This document shows, in pieces, positions 40,116-53,277 of a stretch of DNA of 64,000 nt (its first letter is position 1; every line of letters begins with the position of its first letter). A model generated the notes under the pieces. The model was not told the DNA's origin. It did not search any database and saw only the letters and a list, made by a program, of their open reading frames with translations. This stretch comes from an uncultured Planctomyces sp. (GTDB lineage Bacteria; Planctomycetota; Planctomycetia; Planctomycetales; Planctomycetaceae): positions 22,131-86,130 of the forward strand of contig CALDJX010000607.1 in assembly GCA_937899075.1 (NCBI GenBank), read 5' to 3'. Both the position numbers and the translations under genes were made by a program.

Positions 40116-41513
40116 ATGGCATTGCGTGATCTGCTGAAAGTTTCGCTGGTTCTACTCGTCGTCACTCTGGTCTCGCCAGCGATTGCTGATGAAGCGGCTC
40201 AAGAAGCCTACGTTCCCAAGGCTCCGCTCAAGAAGCTGGACCTGCAGGACGGCGACAGTTTCGTTTTCCTTGGCGACAGCATCACGCATCAGTGCCTCTA
40301 CACGCAGTACGTTGAAGATTTTTTCTACCAACGAATGCCGCACATCCGGCTGAAGTTTCACAACTCGGGAGTCGGTGGGGCTCGTGCCTGGGACGCGCTG
40401 GCACGATTCGACGAAGACGTCGCCGCGTACAAACCAAAATACGTCAGCATTCTGCTCGGAATGAACGACGGAACTTATCAATCGTTCGACCAGGCAACGT
40501 TCGACGCTTACCACCGCGACATGACGACGGTCGTCGAGAAGATTGTCGCTGCCGGAGCAACGCCGCTTCTGATGACTCCGACCATGTACGACTCCCGAGC
40601 GTCGCGAATGTTCCCTCGGAAAGGCCGCACCTACTCCGACGGATTACTGACTCAATACAACGCGGTCCTCACCTACTACGGAACATGGCTTCGAGGAGTT
40701 GCTACTGAAAACGGCTACGGCTTTGTCGATATGTGGGGACCGCTCAACAACCTGACGATCGCCGCTCGCAAGACTGATCCCAGCTTCACGATTATCCGGG
40801 ACGCCATTCATCCGGACGCTCCTGGTCAGGCCGTGATGGCCGTCGCGATGATTGACGATCTTGGGCTCAAGGCTCCGCTGTCAAACATCAGACTTCAGCT
40901 CTACGGAAAGGATGGTCCCACGGCGACATCGACCGGCGGGGCAGTTTCCGATCTGAAGCGAACAGAAAACGGCATCGAATTCACATGGCTCGCCAAAGGC
41001 CTGCCGTGGGTGCTTCCGGAAGAAGCCGCCGTCGGCGTGAACCTGACGAAACTCGGCCATAAGAACAGCCGCGAAGGTTTCGAAGCTCACGGCCTGGCAC
41101 CGGGGCGCTACGAGCTTTCGATCGACGGCATCGTCGTCGGAACCTTTGGCTCGGAACAGCTTTCCCGCCACGTCGAACTTCAGGCCAACGACAAGACCCC
41201 GCAATACCAGCAGGCGTTGAAAGTTGCTCACCTGAATCGAGATCGAAACAGCGGTCCGGTTAAGAATTTGCGAAATGAATGGCGACGCTTCCAGAGTTAC
41301 GCTCGGGCCAAACGAGACGCTCAAACGGACGACGCTCGCGAGAAAGTCGCTCAGGCGGAAAAGCAGCTGGAAGGCCTGCCGGAACGAGTCGCCGGTCACG
41401 CGGCCGAGGCCGAAAAGATCGAGGATCAGATCTTTGAGGTTAACCAACCTGTCGCAAGAAAGTATGTTCTGACACGGGTTGTCGCTCCGGCGAAGAAGTC
41501 AGACGCGAACTGA
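40116..41513 (+). CDS. SGNH/GDSL hydrolase family protein, secreted
   Basis: 'FVFLGDSITHQCLYTQYVEDFF', 'LGMNDGTYQ', 'DAIHPDAPGQAVMA'. Confidence 0.92.
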   Translation: MALRDLLKVSLVLLVVTLVSPAIADEAAQEAYVPKAPLKKLDLQDGDSFVFLGDSITHQCLYTQYVEDFFYQRMPHIRLKFHNSGVGGARAWDALARFDEDVAAYKPKYVSILLGMNDGTYQSFDQATFDAYHRDMTTVVEKIVAAGATPLLMTPTMYDSRASRMFPRKGRTYSDGLLTQYNAVLTYYGTWLRGVATENGYGFVDMWGPLNNLTIAARKTDPSFTIIRDAIHPDAPGQAVMAVAMIDDLGLKAPLSNIRLQLYGKDGPTATSTGGAVSDLKRTENGIEFTWLAKGLPWVLPEEAAVGVNLTKLGHKNSREGFEAHGLAPGRYELSIDGIVVGTFGSEQLSRHVELQANDKTPQYQQALKVAHLNRDRNSGPVKNLRNEWRRFQSYARAKRDAQTDDAREKVAQAEKQLEGLPERVAGHAAEAEKIEDQIFEVNQPVARKYVLTRVVAPAKKSDAN

Positions 41514-41586
41514 CAACAACTCGACCATTCACGACGGGCAATTTGGCCCGTTGTGCGAGAACTGCAAAGTCTGCATGGAGGCGGAC

Positions 41587-42975
41587 ATGAAATCTCGATT
41601 ACCGGTAGTTGCCTGCTGCCTTCTCACCACTTTGCTGATCGGCATCTGGCTCGGCCAGTCGCTGTTGTCGGAGCGGGAAGTCCACGAAGAGATCGTTGAA
41701 CGATCGACCGTCTCGCCATTCAACTCGGACGGTTGGCAACTGGCTTCCGGTCAGGAATTCGGACCGTCCGCGACACTGCGAACAGAGTCCCCGTTTGAAC
41801 GGTCGCCATTCTCGAACCATCCGGGATCGGGCCCGTTTGGCAGCGAACCGGTGGAACCCTCTGAAACGCCAGTCGGCCCGGACGTCGCCTACTTCCCGGA
41901 AGTGATCACAGAGGCAGCAGGCGCAACTGATTCTCTGTCATTTGCGCCAGTCAGGAAGGCACATTCCGAGGAACCGTCGCCCGCGACTCTCTCCGATGAA
42001 GATGCCGCCGTCTGGAACGCGGAGCTGAAAGATCTTCCCGCGGATCAGGCGGACGATATTCTGAAACTTCGTCAGCAGTTGGGCTCCGTAGCGTCAGAGT
42101 CGCTGGGGTTCTCATTCCCCGAAATACCCGCAGTGGCGAATGTGGCTCCGCCAGGTTTGTTTCCCGAGCTGGCAGCCAGCGACGCTCGACCAATTCCACT
42201 CAATCTGCCATCCAATACCGAATCGAGCGTCATCCACGCGGCAGCGGCGAAAGATTTGTCTGCCCGGAATCGCCTTCTCGCAGAAGCAGAATCCGTCTTT
42301 GCGGAAAACATGGCCAACGCGAAAACGCCGGGCTACAAGCGGCGACAGATCGTGCTGCTGAACGTTCCTGATTCCGATCCTTTGCTGCCGGAACCCGATG
42401 AAAACGGTCTGGGCCCGGATGGTGTCGAAACAGTTTCTGCTGACGATGCGCCAGGCACAAAGATCGCCACCGTTCAGTGGTTGAACCGGCTTGATCTTCG
42501 GCAGGGAGAGCTGACGCCAACAGCCAATCCTCGCGACATCGCACTTGCTGGCCAGGGTTGGTTGCAGATCAAACATGGCGATCAGGCTGAATTCGTGCGA
42601 ACGGGCATGTTGGGATTCGATAACGAAGGCCGGCTTGGAATTCGTACGGGAGCTGGTCTGTTGCCAATCGTCCCGGAACTGAAGCTGCCTGTTGCCGAGC
42701 AACGACTGCTTATCGCAGAATCCGGCGAGATCTATGCGGACACTCCTGATGGCTCCGAAAAGCTGGTCGCTCGGCTGACGGCGTTCGACTTTCGAGACGC
42801 GTCCGCACTGAAAAGGACATCCGCCGGCACGTACGCCGCGACTTCTGAATCAGGGCCACCGTTAAAGTTGCGTCCGGACTCCTCGCGATTTCTTCAGGCG
42901 GTGCTTGAAGCATCAAACGTTAATCGCGATTCGGAACTCGCCGAACTGATCCATCTCAAAGAGATCGTCGAGTAA
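41587..42975 (+). CDS. Flagellar rod/hook-like protein (FlgF/FlgG-type core) with N-terminal membrane anchor
   Basis: GGAGG upstream; N-terminal TM 'LPVVACCLLTTLLIGIWLGQSLL'; rod motif 'VFAENMANAKTPGYKRRQIVLL'; C-terminal 'LEASNVNRDSELAELIHLKEIVE'. Confidence 0.75.
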   Translation: MKSRLPVVACCLLTTLLIGIWLGQSLLSEREVHEEIVERSTVSPFNSDGWQLASGQEFGPSATLRTESPFERSPFSNHPGSGPFGSEPVEPSETPVGPDVAYFPEVITEAAGATDSLSFAPVRKAHSEEPSPATLSDEDAAVWNAELKDLPADQADDILKLRQQLGSVASESLGFSFPEIPAVANVAPPGLFPELAASDARPIPLNLPSNTESSVIHAAAAKDLSARNRLLAEAESVFAENMANAKTPGYKRRQIVLLNVPDSDPLLPEPDENGLGPDGVETVSADDAPGTKIATVQWLNRLDLRQGELTPTANPRDIALAGQGWLQIKHGDQAEFVRTGMLGFDNEGRLGIRTGAGLLPIVPELKLPVAEQRLLIAESGEIYADTPDGSEKLVARLTAFDFRDASALKRTSAGTYAATSESGPPLKLRPDSSRFLQAVLEASNVNRDSELAELIHLKEIVE

Positions 42976-42987
42976 CCTGCAACGCCA

Positions 42988-43211
42988 CCGTAGGTCAGGC
43001 TCTGCCTGACGAAGTTTGCGTTGACCAGTGCCTCACAAAAAACGACAGCCTACGACGCGAACCGTAGGCTATGACAAGCGCAGCGCCGGCATACCATTTC
43101 TGCATCGTTTGTCGAATGGTATGCCGGCGGTGCGATTGTCATACCGCAAGGGCTGAGCATCTGAAGGCCGACATCTGACATCGACTTCGTCAGGCGGAGC
43201 CTGACCTACGG
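42988..43211. repeat. Nested compound palindromes with GTAG heads
   Basis: Outer CCGTAGGTCAGGCTCTGCCTGACGAAGT / ACTTCGTCAGGCGGAGCCTGACCTACGG; inner CGCCGGCATACCATT / AATGGTATGCCGGCG and TATGACAA / TTGTCATA; GCCTACG / CGTAGGC. Confidence 0.8.
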
Positions 43212-43223
43212 GATGTGTCGAAG

Positions 43224-43520
43224 CTACGCAGTTCGACGCCACATGGCTCCGCCGGCCAGCAGGCAGATTAAGCCGCCAGCTCCCAGCATTCCGCCACCGA
43301 CGGCGTCTGATGGAGTGATGCCTTGTCGTGCGTGAAGTCCAGGGATTTTGTGCAGCGCCTTGAAGCCTGCTTCTTCCACTTTGTTGAGCTGAAGAAGCGG
43401 CAGAGAGCGTTCGTGAGGATAGATCACGATTTTTTCCGTCAGCAGAACCACACCGCCACAGAGCAGAACTGTCAGACCGACTGAAAATGAGATCGAGTGA
43501 AGGAACCGCAGCATTCGCAT
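43224..43520 (-). CDS. Small hypothetical membrane protein
   Basis: Two TM segments: 'SFSVGLTVLLCGGVVLL' and 'GGMLGAGGLICLLAGGAMW'. Confidence 0.65.
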   Translation of the reverse strand: MRMLRFLHSISFSVGLTVLLCGGVVLLTEKIVIYPHERSLPLLQLNKVEEAGFKALHKIPGLHARQGITPSDAVGGGMLGAGGLICLLAGGAMWRRTA

Positions 43521-43611
43521 GACGTCATCACTTTCCGGCTAGAGCCAGCTCGATTGCGTGAGTTAAGAATAGTCCTGAAACAGGTTCCCGAATGCGGTGA
43601 GAGCGACGTTT

Positions 43612-43684
43612 TTCGTCATTCCCGCGCAGGCGGGAAACCAGTTGTCGCGAAATTCCGGGTTGCCGCCTGCGCGGGAATGACGAA
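43612..43684. repeat. Intergenic palindrome, CCCGCGCAGGCGGG family
   Basis: TTCGTCATTCCCGCGCAGGCGGGAAACCAG ... GCCGCCTGCGCGGGAATGACGAA. Confidence 0.85.
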
Positions 43685-43690
43685 GTTCTG

Positions 43691-43820
43691 CTGCCGCAAG
43701 AAGTCGCAGAAGGTCGCAAAAATGGAGCGACAAAGCAGTTGCTGAAAGTGCTGGCGAGACCACTCTTTCAGAACGGAGAAACGCATGTTTTTGCGACTTT
43801 TGTGCCACTCTTGCGGCCAC
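43691..43820. repeat. Diverged, inverted copy of the GGCCGCAA element
   Basis: Reverse complement reads GTGGCCGCAAGAGTGGCACAAAAGTCGCAA... and ends CTTCTTGCGGCAG. Confidence 0.6.
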
Positions 43821-43845
43821 CTGAGGAATTCTGCTCAGCATCCCA

Positions 43846-45048
43846 TCAGAACGTCGCTGGAGCTGACGGAGCGGAACTGCCTGCCTTCTTATCGAAGATC
43901 GTCCAGATCGTCGCTGTGTTATTCAGATCTTTGATCACGTTCTGAGCGGCGTCACGTCGCGCTTCAGATTGCAGCTTGTTGTTGATCTTGTCCTGAACGT
44001 CTTCGAACGGGACAAAGCCGGCGTCTCGTCGTTCGATGACTTTGACCAGAACGAAAGCCGAATCCGTTTCGAGCGGCTGGCTGATCTTGCCGGCAGGAAT
44101 TTCGAACAGTGCTCGTTCGACTTTCTCGTCAGCCAGACTGCCCTGCTTGGTCCAGTCCCAGATTCCGCCAGCGTCTCGCTTCGGTCCGTCAGAGAATTGC
44201 CTGGCGACTTTCCCAAACTCAGTGCCGTTTCGCAGAGCATCAATTGCTTCCTTCATGCGAGCAAAGCCTGCTTCGCGGCCGCCTTCGCCAGAACTGTTGA
44301 TGCGAATCTGCTGCCACTTGACGGCGGCTTCGATGGCGTACTGAGCTTTGTTCTGCTCGTACCAGTCCATCAGTTCCTGACGGCTGAGTCGAGTGGAGTC
44401 TTTCGACTTTTGGCCGATGTAGTACATCGAAAGCTCGCGAGAGGCGAAAGCGTTGTTCAGGCTGTCCAGAGACGTGCCCTGCTCTTCCAGAATCCGCTCC
44501 AGCTCGATCTTCGTTTCGACGTTGTATCGTTCTTTCAGCTTGTCGACTTCACGCTCGAAGAGATTATTGACCTGACTGGAAAGCATTTCGAACTGCTCTT
44601 CTTTGAGATCATCGCGCAGGGCGGACATCAGCAACGCTTTTTCGATGTGCTGAGGTAGTTCCTGCTGGATGATCTTGGCACGCAGCCGGTTCATCTCGGG
44701 CTGCGACAATTGAGCCTGAGCTTTCTCAAGATTCAGCGTGTGCGGCTGCAGGACGTCGTCGGCGAAGATCGGCAACGAATTGACCGTAGCGACAACGGTA
44801 GCTCCGAACAGCTCTGTGGGAGCTGAATCTCCGGAGTAGTCCGTCAACTGAATCGACGAGCCTTCGTAGTCCGTTTCGCCCATCGGAATGCTGCTGGGAG
44901 CGTCGCTGGCGAACGTCGTTCGAGGGGGAGATTTCTCTTCAGATTCCGACGAAGACTTCGTCAGTTTGGTGATAAATCCCGGCATTTTCGGCTTTTGACA
45001 GCCGACGACGAGTGACAGGCTCAGTACAACAGCCATGCGGAAAGACAT
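43846..45048 (-). CDS. SurA/PpiC-type peptidylprolyl isomerase lipoprotein
   Basis: Lipobox 'LSLSLVVGCQKP'; 'GTEFGKVARQFSDGPKRDAGGIWDWTKQGSL...PAGKISQPLETDSAFVLVKVIERRDA'. Confidence 0.9.
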   Translation of the reverse strand: MSFRMAVVLSLSLVVGCQKPKMPGFITKLTKSSSESEEKSPPRTTFASDAPSSIPMGETDYEGSSIQLTDYSGDSAPTELFGATVVATVNSLPIFADDVLQPHTLNLEKAQAQLSQPEMNRLRAKIIQQELPQHIEKALLMSALRDDLKEEQFEMLSSQVNNLFEREVDKLKERYNVETKIELERILEEQGTSLDSLNNAFASRELSMYYIGQKSKDSTRLSRQELMDWYEQNKAQYAIEAAVKWQQIRINSSGEGGREAGFARMKEAIDALRNGTEFGKVARQFSDGPKRDAGGIWDWTKQGSLADEKVERALFEIPAGKISQPLETDSAFVLVKVIERRDAGFVPFEDVQDKINNKLQSEARRDAAQNVIKDLNNTATIWTIFDKKAGSSAPSAPATF

Positions 45049-45168
45049 GGTTCTGCATCCATTCAGAACAGGTCGAGACCAGTTTTGCCGGGCGGATCAG
45101 TGTGGGTATCTGAGAGCGCAGCGCAGCCCGACGGGAGAGGTCAGTGAGAAGGGACGCGGGTTATACCG

Positions 45169-48100
45169 TCAGTCAGAAAAAGGCTGCAACATCTTTTTCA
45201 GCGTCTTCAACAGGCGAGCCGGCGGGACATCCGGATTCTTCATCAGGTAGCAGGCCTGTTTCTCGTCGACGATACGGAATCGCGAGCCGACGCGGTTCTT
45301 CAGCAGATTCATGTACCGACGCTCTTCGTAGGTCATCGTGATGTAACCTTCTTCCAGATTAATCCGGACGATGTGCCACAGTCTCGCAAGGATCTGGACT
45401 TCCTGATGAGCGACCAGCAGTACCGCTTCGGCGGGAATCGGGCCGAACCGATCTCGCAGTTCGGCTTCGAAGTCACGCAGCTTTTCAACCGTGTCGATCG
45501 AGGCGAGGCGTCGATAGATCTCGATCTTCGCTTTGCCGGGCGGGACATACGACGAGGGAAAGTACATCGAACCGGGCAGCTCGAGCGTGACGTGCTTCTT
45601 CTGGCGCAGCGGCTCCTTTTTCAGAGTCCGCACCGCATCTTCCAGTAGTTGGCAGTAAAGCTCGTACCCAACGGTCGCGATGTGGCCGCTCTGCTCGGTG
45701 CCCAGAATGTTGCCCGCGCCGCGAATTTCCAGATCGCGCATCGCGATTTTGAAACCGGCACCCAGCTCGCTGAACTCTTCAATCGCCTTCATTCGTTTGG
45801 CCGCCGTGCTGGTCAGAGTCTTTCCCTCTTCGAGCAGCAGGTAGCAGTACGCTCGGTGCTTGTACCGACCGACGCGACCGCGCAGCTGATGCATGTCAGC
45901 CAGTCCGTAATTGTCGGCCTGGTGAATGAACATCGTGTTTGCATTGGGAATGTCGACGCCGCTTTCGACGATCGTCGTGCAGACCAGAACGTCGGTCTCG
46001 CCGCGGACGAACCGCAGCATCGCCGCTTCCAGATCGTGAGGTGTCATCTGACCGTGAGCGACGTCATACCGCGCTTCGGGAACAATCTGCTCCAGCCGCG
46101 CGGCGATGTCGTGAATGTTGTAGACGCGGTTGTGGACGAAAAAGACCTGCCCGTTGCGATTTAGTTCGCGGACGATCGATTGTCGAATGAGGTCGGCGTC
46201 GAACCGGCAAATTCGAGTCGTCACCGCGACGCGTTCCTGAGGAGGCGTCGTCAGATTTGAGATATCGCGGATACCCAGCAGCGATAGATGCAGCGTTCGC
46301 GGAATGGGTGTCGCACTGAGAGTCAGCACGTCGATTTCCAGTCGCAGATGTTTGAGCGCTTCTTTGACGTCAACGCCGAACCGCTGCTCCTCGTCGATGA
46401 TGACCAGTCCGAGATTCTTAAAGCCGACGTCCTGAGAAACCAGCCGGTGAGTTCCCACGACAAGGTCGACCGTTCCGGCCTTCAGTTCTTCGACAACTTT
46501 CTTCTGTTGCCCTTTCGTTTTGAATCGTGACAACGATCGGATCGTGATCGGAAACTCGGCCATCCGCTCGCAGAGCGTTCGATAGTGCTGCTCAGCAAGG
46601 ACGGTTGTCGGGACCAGAATCGCGACCTGCCGACCCGAGTCGATCATCTTGAACGCTGCCCGCATCGCGACTTCTGTTTTACCGTAGCCAACGTCGCCGC
46701 AGATCAGCCGGTCCATCGGTCGTTCGCGTTCGAAGTCCTGCTTGCACTCGATGACCGCCGTTGTCTGGTCCGGAGTCGGCGTGTAGGGAAACGCCGCTTC
46801 GAATTCCTTCTGCCAGTGCGAATCCGGCGGGCAGGCGATGCCCGGCTTGGACGCTCGCGCCGCTTGCAGTCGGATCATGTCGGAAGCCAGATCGATGATC
46901 GCGTCCGAAACTTTTTCCTTCTTCTTCGCCCACGAAGTGCTTCCGACAAGAGACAACTGCGGAGCTGTCTTTGCGCCGCCGACGTATTTCTGCACGAGAT
47001 GAATCAGCGAGACCGGCACATAAACGCGCACGCCGTGTCGGAATTCGATTTCGAGGTGCTCTTCCAACTGGTCGGCATTCTCCATCACCTTCATGGAGTG
47101 GTACTTGCCGATGCCGTGCGTCAGGTGCACGACAAGGTCGCCTTCGTTCAGCTCGATGAAGCTGTCGATCGCCCGGCTTTCGAACTTCGACTTCTTCTTC
47201 GCGATGCGGCGGACGTCGGTCCTGTTGAACAGCTCGTGATCGCTGAGCACGACGACGCCTTGCGGCACCAGCCGAAACCCGCGGCCGACGCGACCGATGC
47301 ACAACGACACTCGCTCGGCAAGTTCCGGGACGCCTTCGTTCAGCAGCTCAGTGAGACGTTCCTGCTCACCCTCGTTGTGACACGCGATCAGAACACGTTC
47401 CTGCCGACCGACGACTTCCGCCAGTTCGTTAAGAACTTCGGCTCGCGGACCAGTGAAACGCTCGATTGACTCAATCTGCAAATGACACGACTTGTCGAAA
47501 CCGTCGGCGGCAATCGGAGCAACCTCGATCGTCGGCTTCAGCGTCAGCTTCGCCATGACCGCGTCGACGCTGAACAGTCCGCGCGGATCCTTCATTCGCT
47601 CAAGATATTGCCGACCCTCCGCCACCAGATCGCTCAACTCGCTGAGCACGGACCACGTCAGGTCGGGCAGGAAGTCGCACAACGATTCGCCACCGAGATG
47701 ACTGTTCGCGGCCTGCTTACTTTTTGTGGTGATCGTTCCGGAACCGGATGAAACCTCGGCACCGTCATCAGATTCAGCGTCGACCGGCGAGACAATCGCG
47801 ATGTCGACGGAATTCAGATTCTCAATCGTGCGCTGACTCTCAGCCTCGAACTTGCGGATGGACTCGACTTCGGTATCGAAAAATTCGATGCGGATCGGGT
47901 CTTCCGAATCAGGCGGGTACAGATCGAGGATTCCGCCTCGGACGGCGAACTCGCCGGGAAGCTGAATTCCGGTGACGCGTTCGAAGCCTCGGTCAACCAG
48001 CCATTGTTGAAAGGTTTCCTGGTCAAGTTCTTCGCCGGCCCGGATCGTGCGCGTTCCGGCCTGAATCTCGGCTCGCGACGGAGTCGGCTGGAGCAGAGCT

Positions 48101-48723
48101 GCAATCGTCGTAACAACCAGCGCCGGCGGGTCGGCTCCTTGAAAGCGTCGCAGAATCCGGAGTCGATGACCGAAGACGGAATCAGTGACGTTGTGCTCGT
48201 TGGGCAGCGTGTCCCAGGCCGGAAAAATGCTGGGAGCCACACCCAGGAACACTTCCATGTCATCGACGTAGTCGTCCAGATCGGCCTGCCGGGGAAGCAC
48301 GACCAGCAGCGTTCCGGGGCACTGTTTCGACAGTGTGGCGGAAGTCAGCGCGGACGCCGAGCCCCACGCTCCGTCAATCGTCCCGCTGTTGCCGGCTTTC
48401 AAAGCCGCCACCAGATCGTCGAAACCGGGATTACTTTCAAGGAGCGATACCAGAGCCGTCAGCTCTTGCGGAGCCGTGTAAGTCGAGGTCGCCAACCTGA
48501 GTAAATCCTGCGAAATCGGTGCCGCTGCAGGCTCGCCCGGCTGAAAGGTCTGTACCCACTGCTGGTCGAACCAACGGTGGCATCCTCGCTGTCTGTCATC
48601 GCGAAGAAGGGTCGTGACTGTCGTCGAAGCTGTCAATCCAGCCTCGACATTCCCATAAGGCTCACGAATTTCGGTCATGCCCGCGAAGGCGGGCACCCAG
48701 CATGTGCGAAGGTCTGAAACCAT
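45169..48723 (-). CDS. mfd: Transcription-repair coupling factor; true start probably downstream of annotated ORF start
   Basis: 'DRLICGDVGYGKTEVAMRAAFK', 'LLVPTTVLAEQHYRT'-like segment, 'DVLTLSATPIPRTLHLSLLGIRDISNL', 'IHQADNYGLADMHQLRGRVGRYKHRAYCYLL'. N-terminal 'CWVPAFAGMTEI' is translated repeat. Confidence 0.95.
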   Translation of the reverse strand: MVSDLRTCWVPAFAGMTEIREPYGNVEAGLTASTTVTTLLRDDRQRGCHRWFDQQWVQTFQPGEPAAAPISQDLLRLATSTYTAPQELTALVSLLESNPGFDDLVAALKAGNSGTIDGAWGSASALTSATLSKQCPGTLLVVLPRQADLDDYVDDMEVFLGVAPSIFPAWDTLPNEHNVTDSVFGHRLRILRRFQGADPPALVVTTIAALLQPTPSRAEIQAGTRTIRAGEELDQETFQQWLVDRGFERVTGIQLPGEFAVRGGILDLYPPDSEDPIRIEFFDTEVESIRKFEAESQRTIENLNSVDIAIVSPVDAESDDGAEVSSGSGTITTKSKQAANSHLGGESLCDFLPDLTWSVLSELSDLVAEGRQYLERMKDPRGLFSVDAVMAKLTLKPTIEVAPIAADGFDKSCHLQIESIERFTGPRAEVLNELAEVVGRQERVLIACHNEGEQERLTELLNEGVPELAERVSLCIGRVGRGFRLVPQGVVVLSDHELFNRTDVRRIAKKKSKFESRAIDSFIELNEGDLVVHLTHGIGKYHSMKVMENADQLEEHLEIEFRHGVRVYVPVSLIHLVQKYVGGAKTAPQLSLVGSTSWAKKKEKVSDAIIDLASDMIRLQAARASKPGIACPPDSHWQKEFEAAFPYTPTPDQTTAVIECKQDFERERPMDRLICGDVGYGKTEVAMRAAFKMIDSGRQVAILVPTTVLAEQHYRTLCERMAEFPITIRSLSRFKTKGQQKKVVEELKAGTVDLVVGTHRLVSQDVGFKNLGLVIIDEEQRFGVDVKEALKHLRLEIDVLTLSATPIPRTLHLSLLGIRDISNLTTPPQERVAVTTRICRFDADLIRQSIVRELNRNGQVFFVHNRVYNIHDIAARLEQIVPEARYDVAHGQMTPHDLEAAMLRFVRGETDVLVCTTIVESGVDIPNANTMFIHQADNYGLADMHQLRGRVGRYKHRAYCYLLLEEGKTLTSTAAKRMKAIEEFSELGAGFKIAMRDLEIRGAGNILGTEQSGHIATVGYELYCQLLEDAVRTLKKEPLRQKKHVTLELPGSMYFPSSYVPPGKAKIEIYRRLASIDTVEKLRDFEAELRDRFGPIPAEAVLLVAHQEVQILARLWHIVRINLEEGYITMTYEERRYMNLLKNRVGSRFRIVDEKQACYLMKNPDVPPARLLKTLKKMLQPFSD

Positions 48724-48754
48724 TCGTCTGGGTTCCCGCCTTCGCGGGAATGAC
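48674..48754. repeat. Intergenic palindrome, CCCGCGAAGGCGGG family
   Basis: GTCATGCCCGCGAAGGCGGGCACCCAG ... CTGGGTTCCCGCCTTCGCGGGAATGAC. Confidence 0.85.
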
Positions 48755-48879
48755 TCTCGACAGACCGGGTTGCGATGTCTCTGACAGCCGTGCAGAATGG
48801 CCGATTCCTTCCGTCAAGCGTGCCGCCTGCGAGTTCACACCTAGTCGAACTCACGGCTTTCAATTCGCGAGTTCACACG

Positions 48880-52356
<3,477 letters not shown>

Positions 52357-52386
52357 CGCTCTGTCATCCTCCAACTGAGAGACCGA

Positions 52387-52461
52387 GTGTGCCACTGGCT
52401 CCGCCAGTGCCTACCGCCGCAAACACTGAGTCCGACAACACTGGTAGAGCCAGTGGCACAC
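52387..52461. repeat. Intergenic palindrome
   Basis: GTGTGCCACTGGCTCCGCCAGTG ... CACTGGTAGAGCCAGTGGCACAC. Confidence 0.8.
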
Positions 52462-52491
52462 GTCGAAACACCGTAGATCGAACCGTAGCCA

Positions 52492-53247
52492 ATGAATCAC
52501 CAGAAATCGGAACCCGGCGAAAAGCTGCTGATCACACTTTGCACTTACAATGAGTGCGAAAATCTGCCGCTGCTGATCCCGGAGATCCACCAGCACGCTC
52601 CCGATGCGGACGTCCTGGTCATCGATGACAATTCTCCGGACGGCACGGGCAAGCTGGCCGACGAGATGTCGCAGGCGGATTCACGAATTCACGTGCTCCA
52701 CCGGGCGGGCAAACAGGGACTCGGTGCCGCGACAGTTGCCGGCTTCAAATACGCCGTCGAGCAGAAGTACGACTTTGTGTTGAACATGGATGCTGACTTC
52801 AGCCATCACCCGAAATATCTGCCGGCTCTGCGAGCGTGTCTGGACTCGGCCGATGTCGGAATCGGTTCGCGCTACGTGCCCGGTGGAGACGTCGTCGGCT
52901 GGAATTTCAAACGCCACTTCATGAGCCGCTCGATCAACGTCTACGCCAAGCTGACTCTGGGACTCTCGTCACGAGACAACAGCGGCAGCTTTCGGTGTTA
53001 CCGAGTGCCCGACCTGGCAAAGCTCGATTTCGACCAGGTTCGCTCGCGAGGGTACTCGTTCCAGGAAGAAATCCTTTACATGTGCCGCTGCGTCGGCTGC
53101 ACATTTCAGGAAACGCCGATCGTGTTCGAAGATCGCCGCTTCGGAACATCAAAGATCAACCAGAAAGAAGCCGTCATGGCGTTGTGGGTGCTGTTCCGCC
53201 TGGCGATCGACCGGATTGTTCGTCGCCGCGTGAGTGTCCGAGAATAG
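52492..53247 (+). CDS. GT2 polyprenol-phosphate mannosyltransferase (Dpm1-like)
   Basis: 'VLVIDDNSPDGTGKLADEM', 'RAGKQGLGAATVAGFKYA', 'NMDADFSHHPKYLPAL', 'FEDRRFGTSKIN'. Confidence 0.93.
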   Translation: MNHQKSEPGEKLLITLCTYNECENLPLLIPEIHQHAPDADVLVIDDNSPDGTGKLADEMSQADSRIHVLHRAGKQGLGAATVAGFKYAVEQKYDFVLNMDADFSHHPKYLPALRACLDSADVGIGSRYVPGGDVVGWNFKRHFMSRSINVYAKLTLGLSSRDNSGSFRCYRVPDLAKLDFDQVRSRGYSFQEEILYMCRCVGCTFQETPIVFEDRRFGTSKINQKEAVMALWVLFRLAIDRIVRRRVSVRE

Positions 53248-53277
53248 AAGTCCACCGAGAGCAGCCTCGTGCCGACT

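Noticed and set aside
43691-43820. Degenerate transposase remnant
   Set aside because: No ORF or transposase motif in any frame; better explained as a non-coding repeat element.
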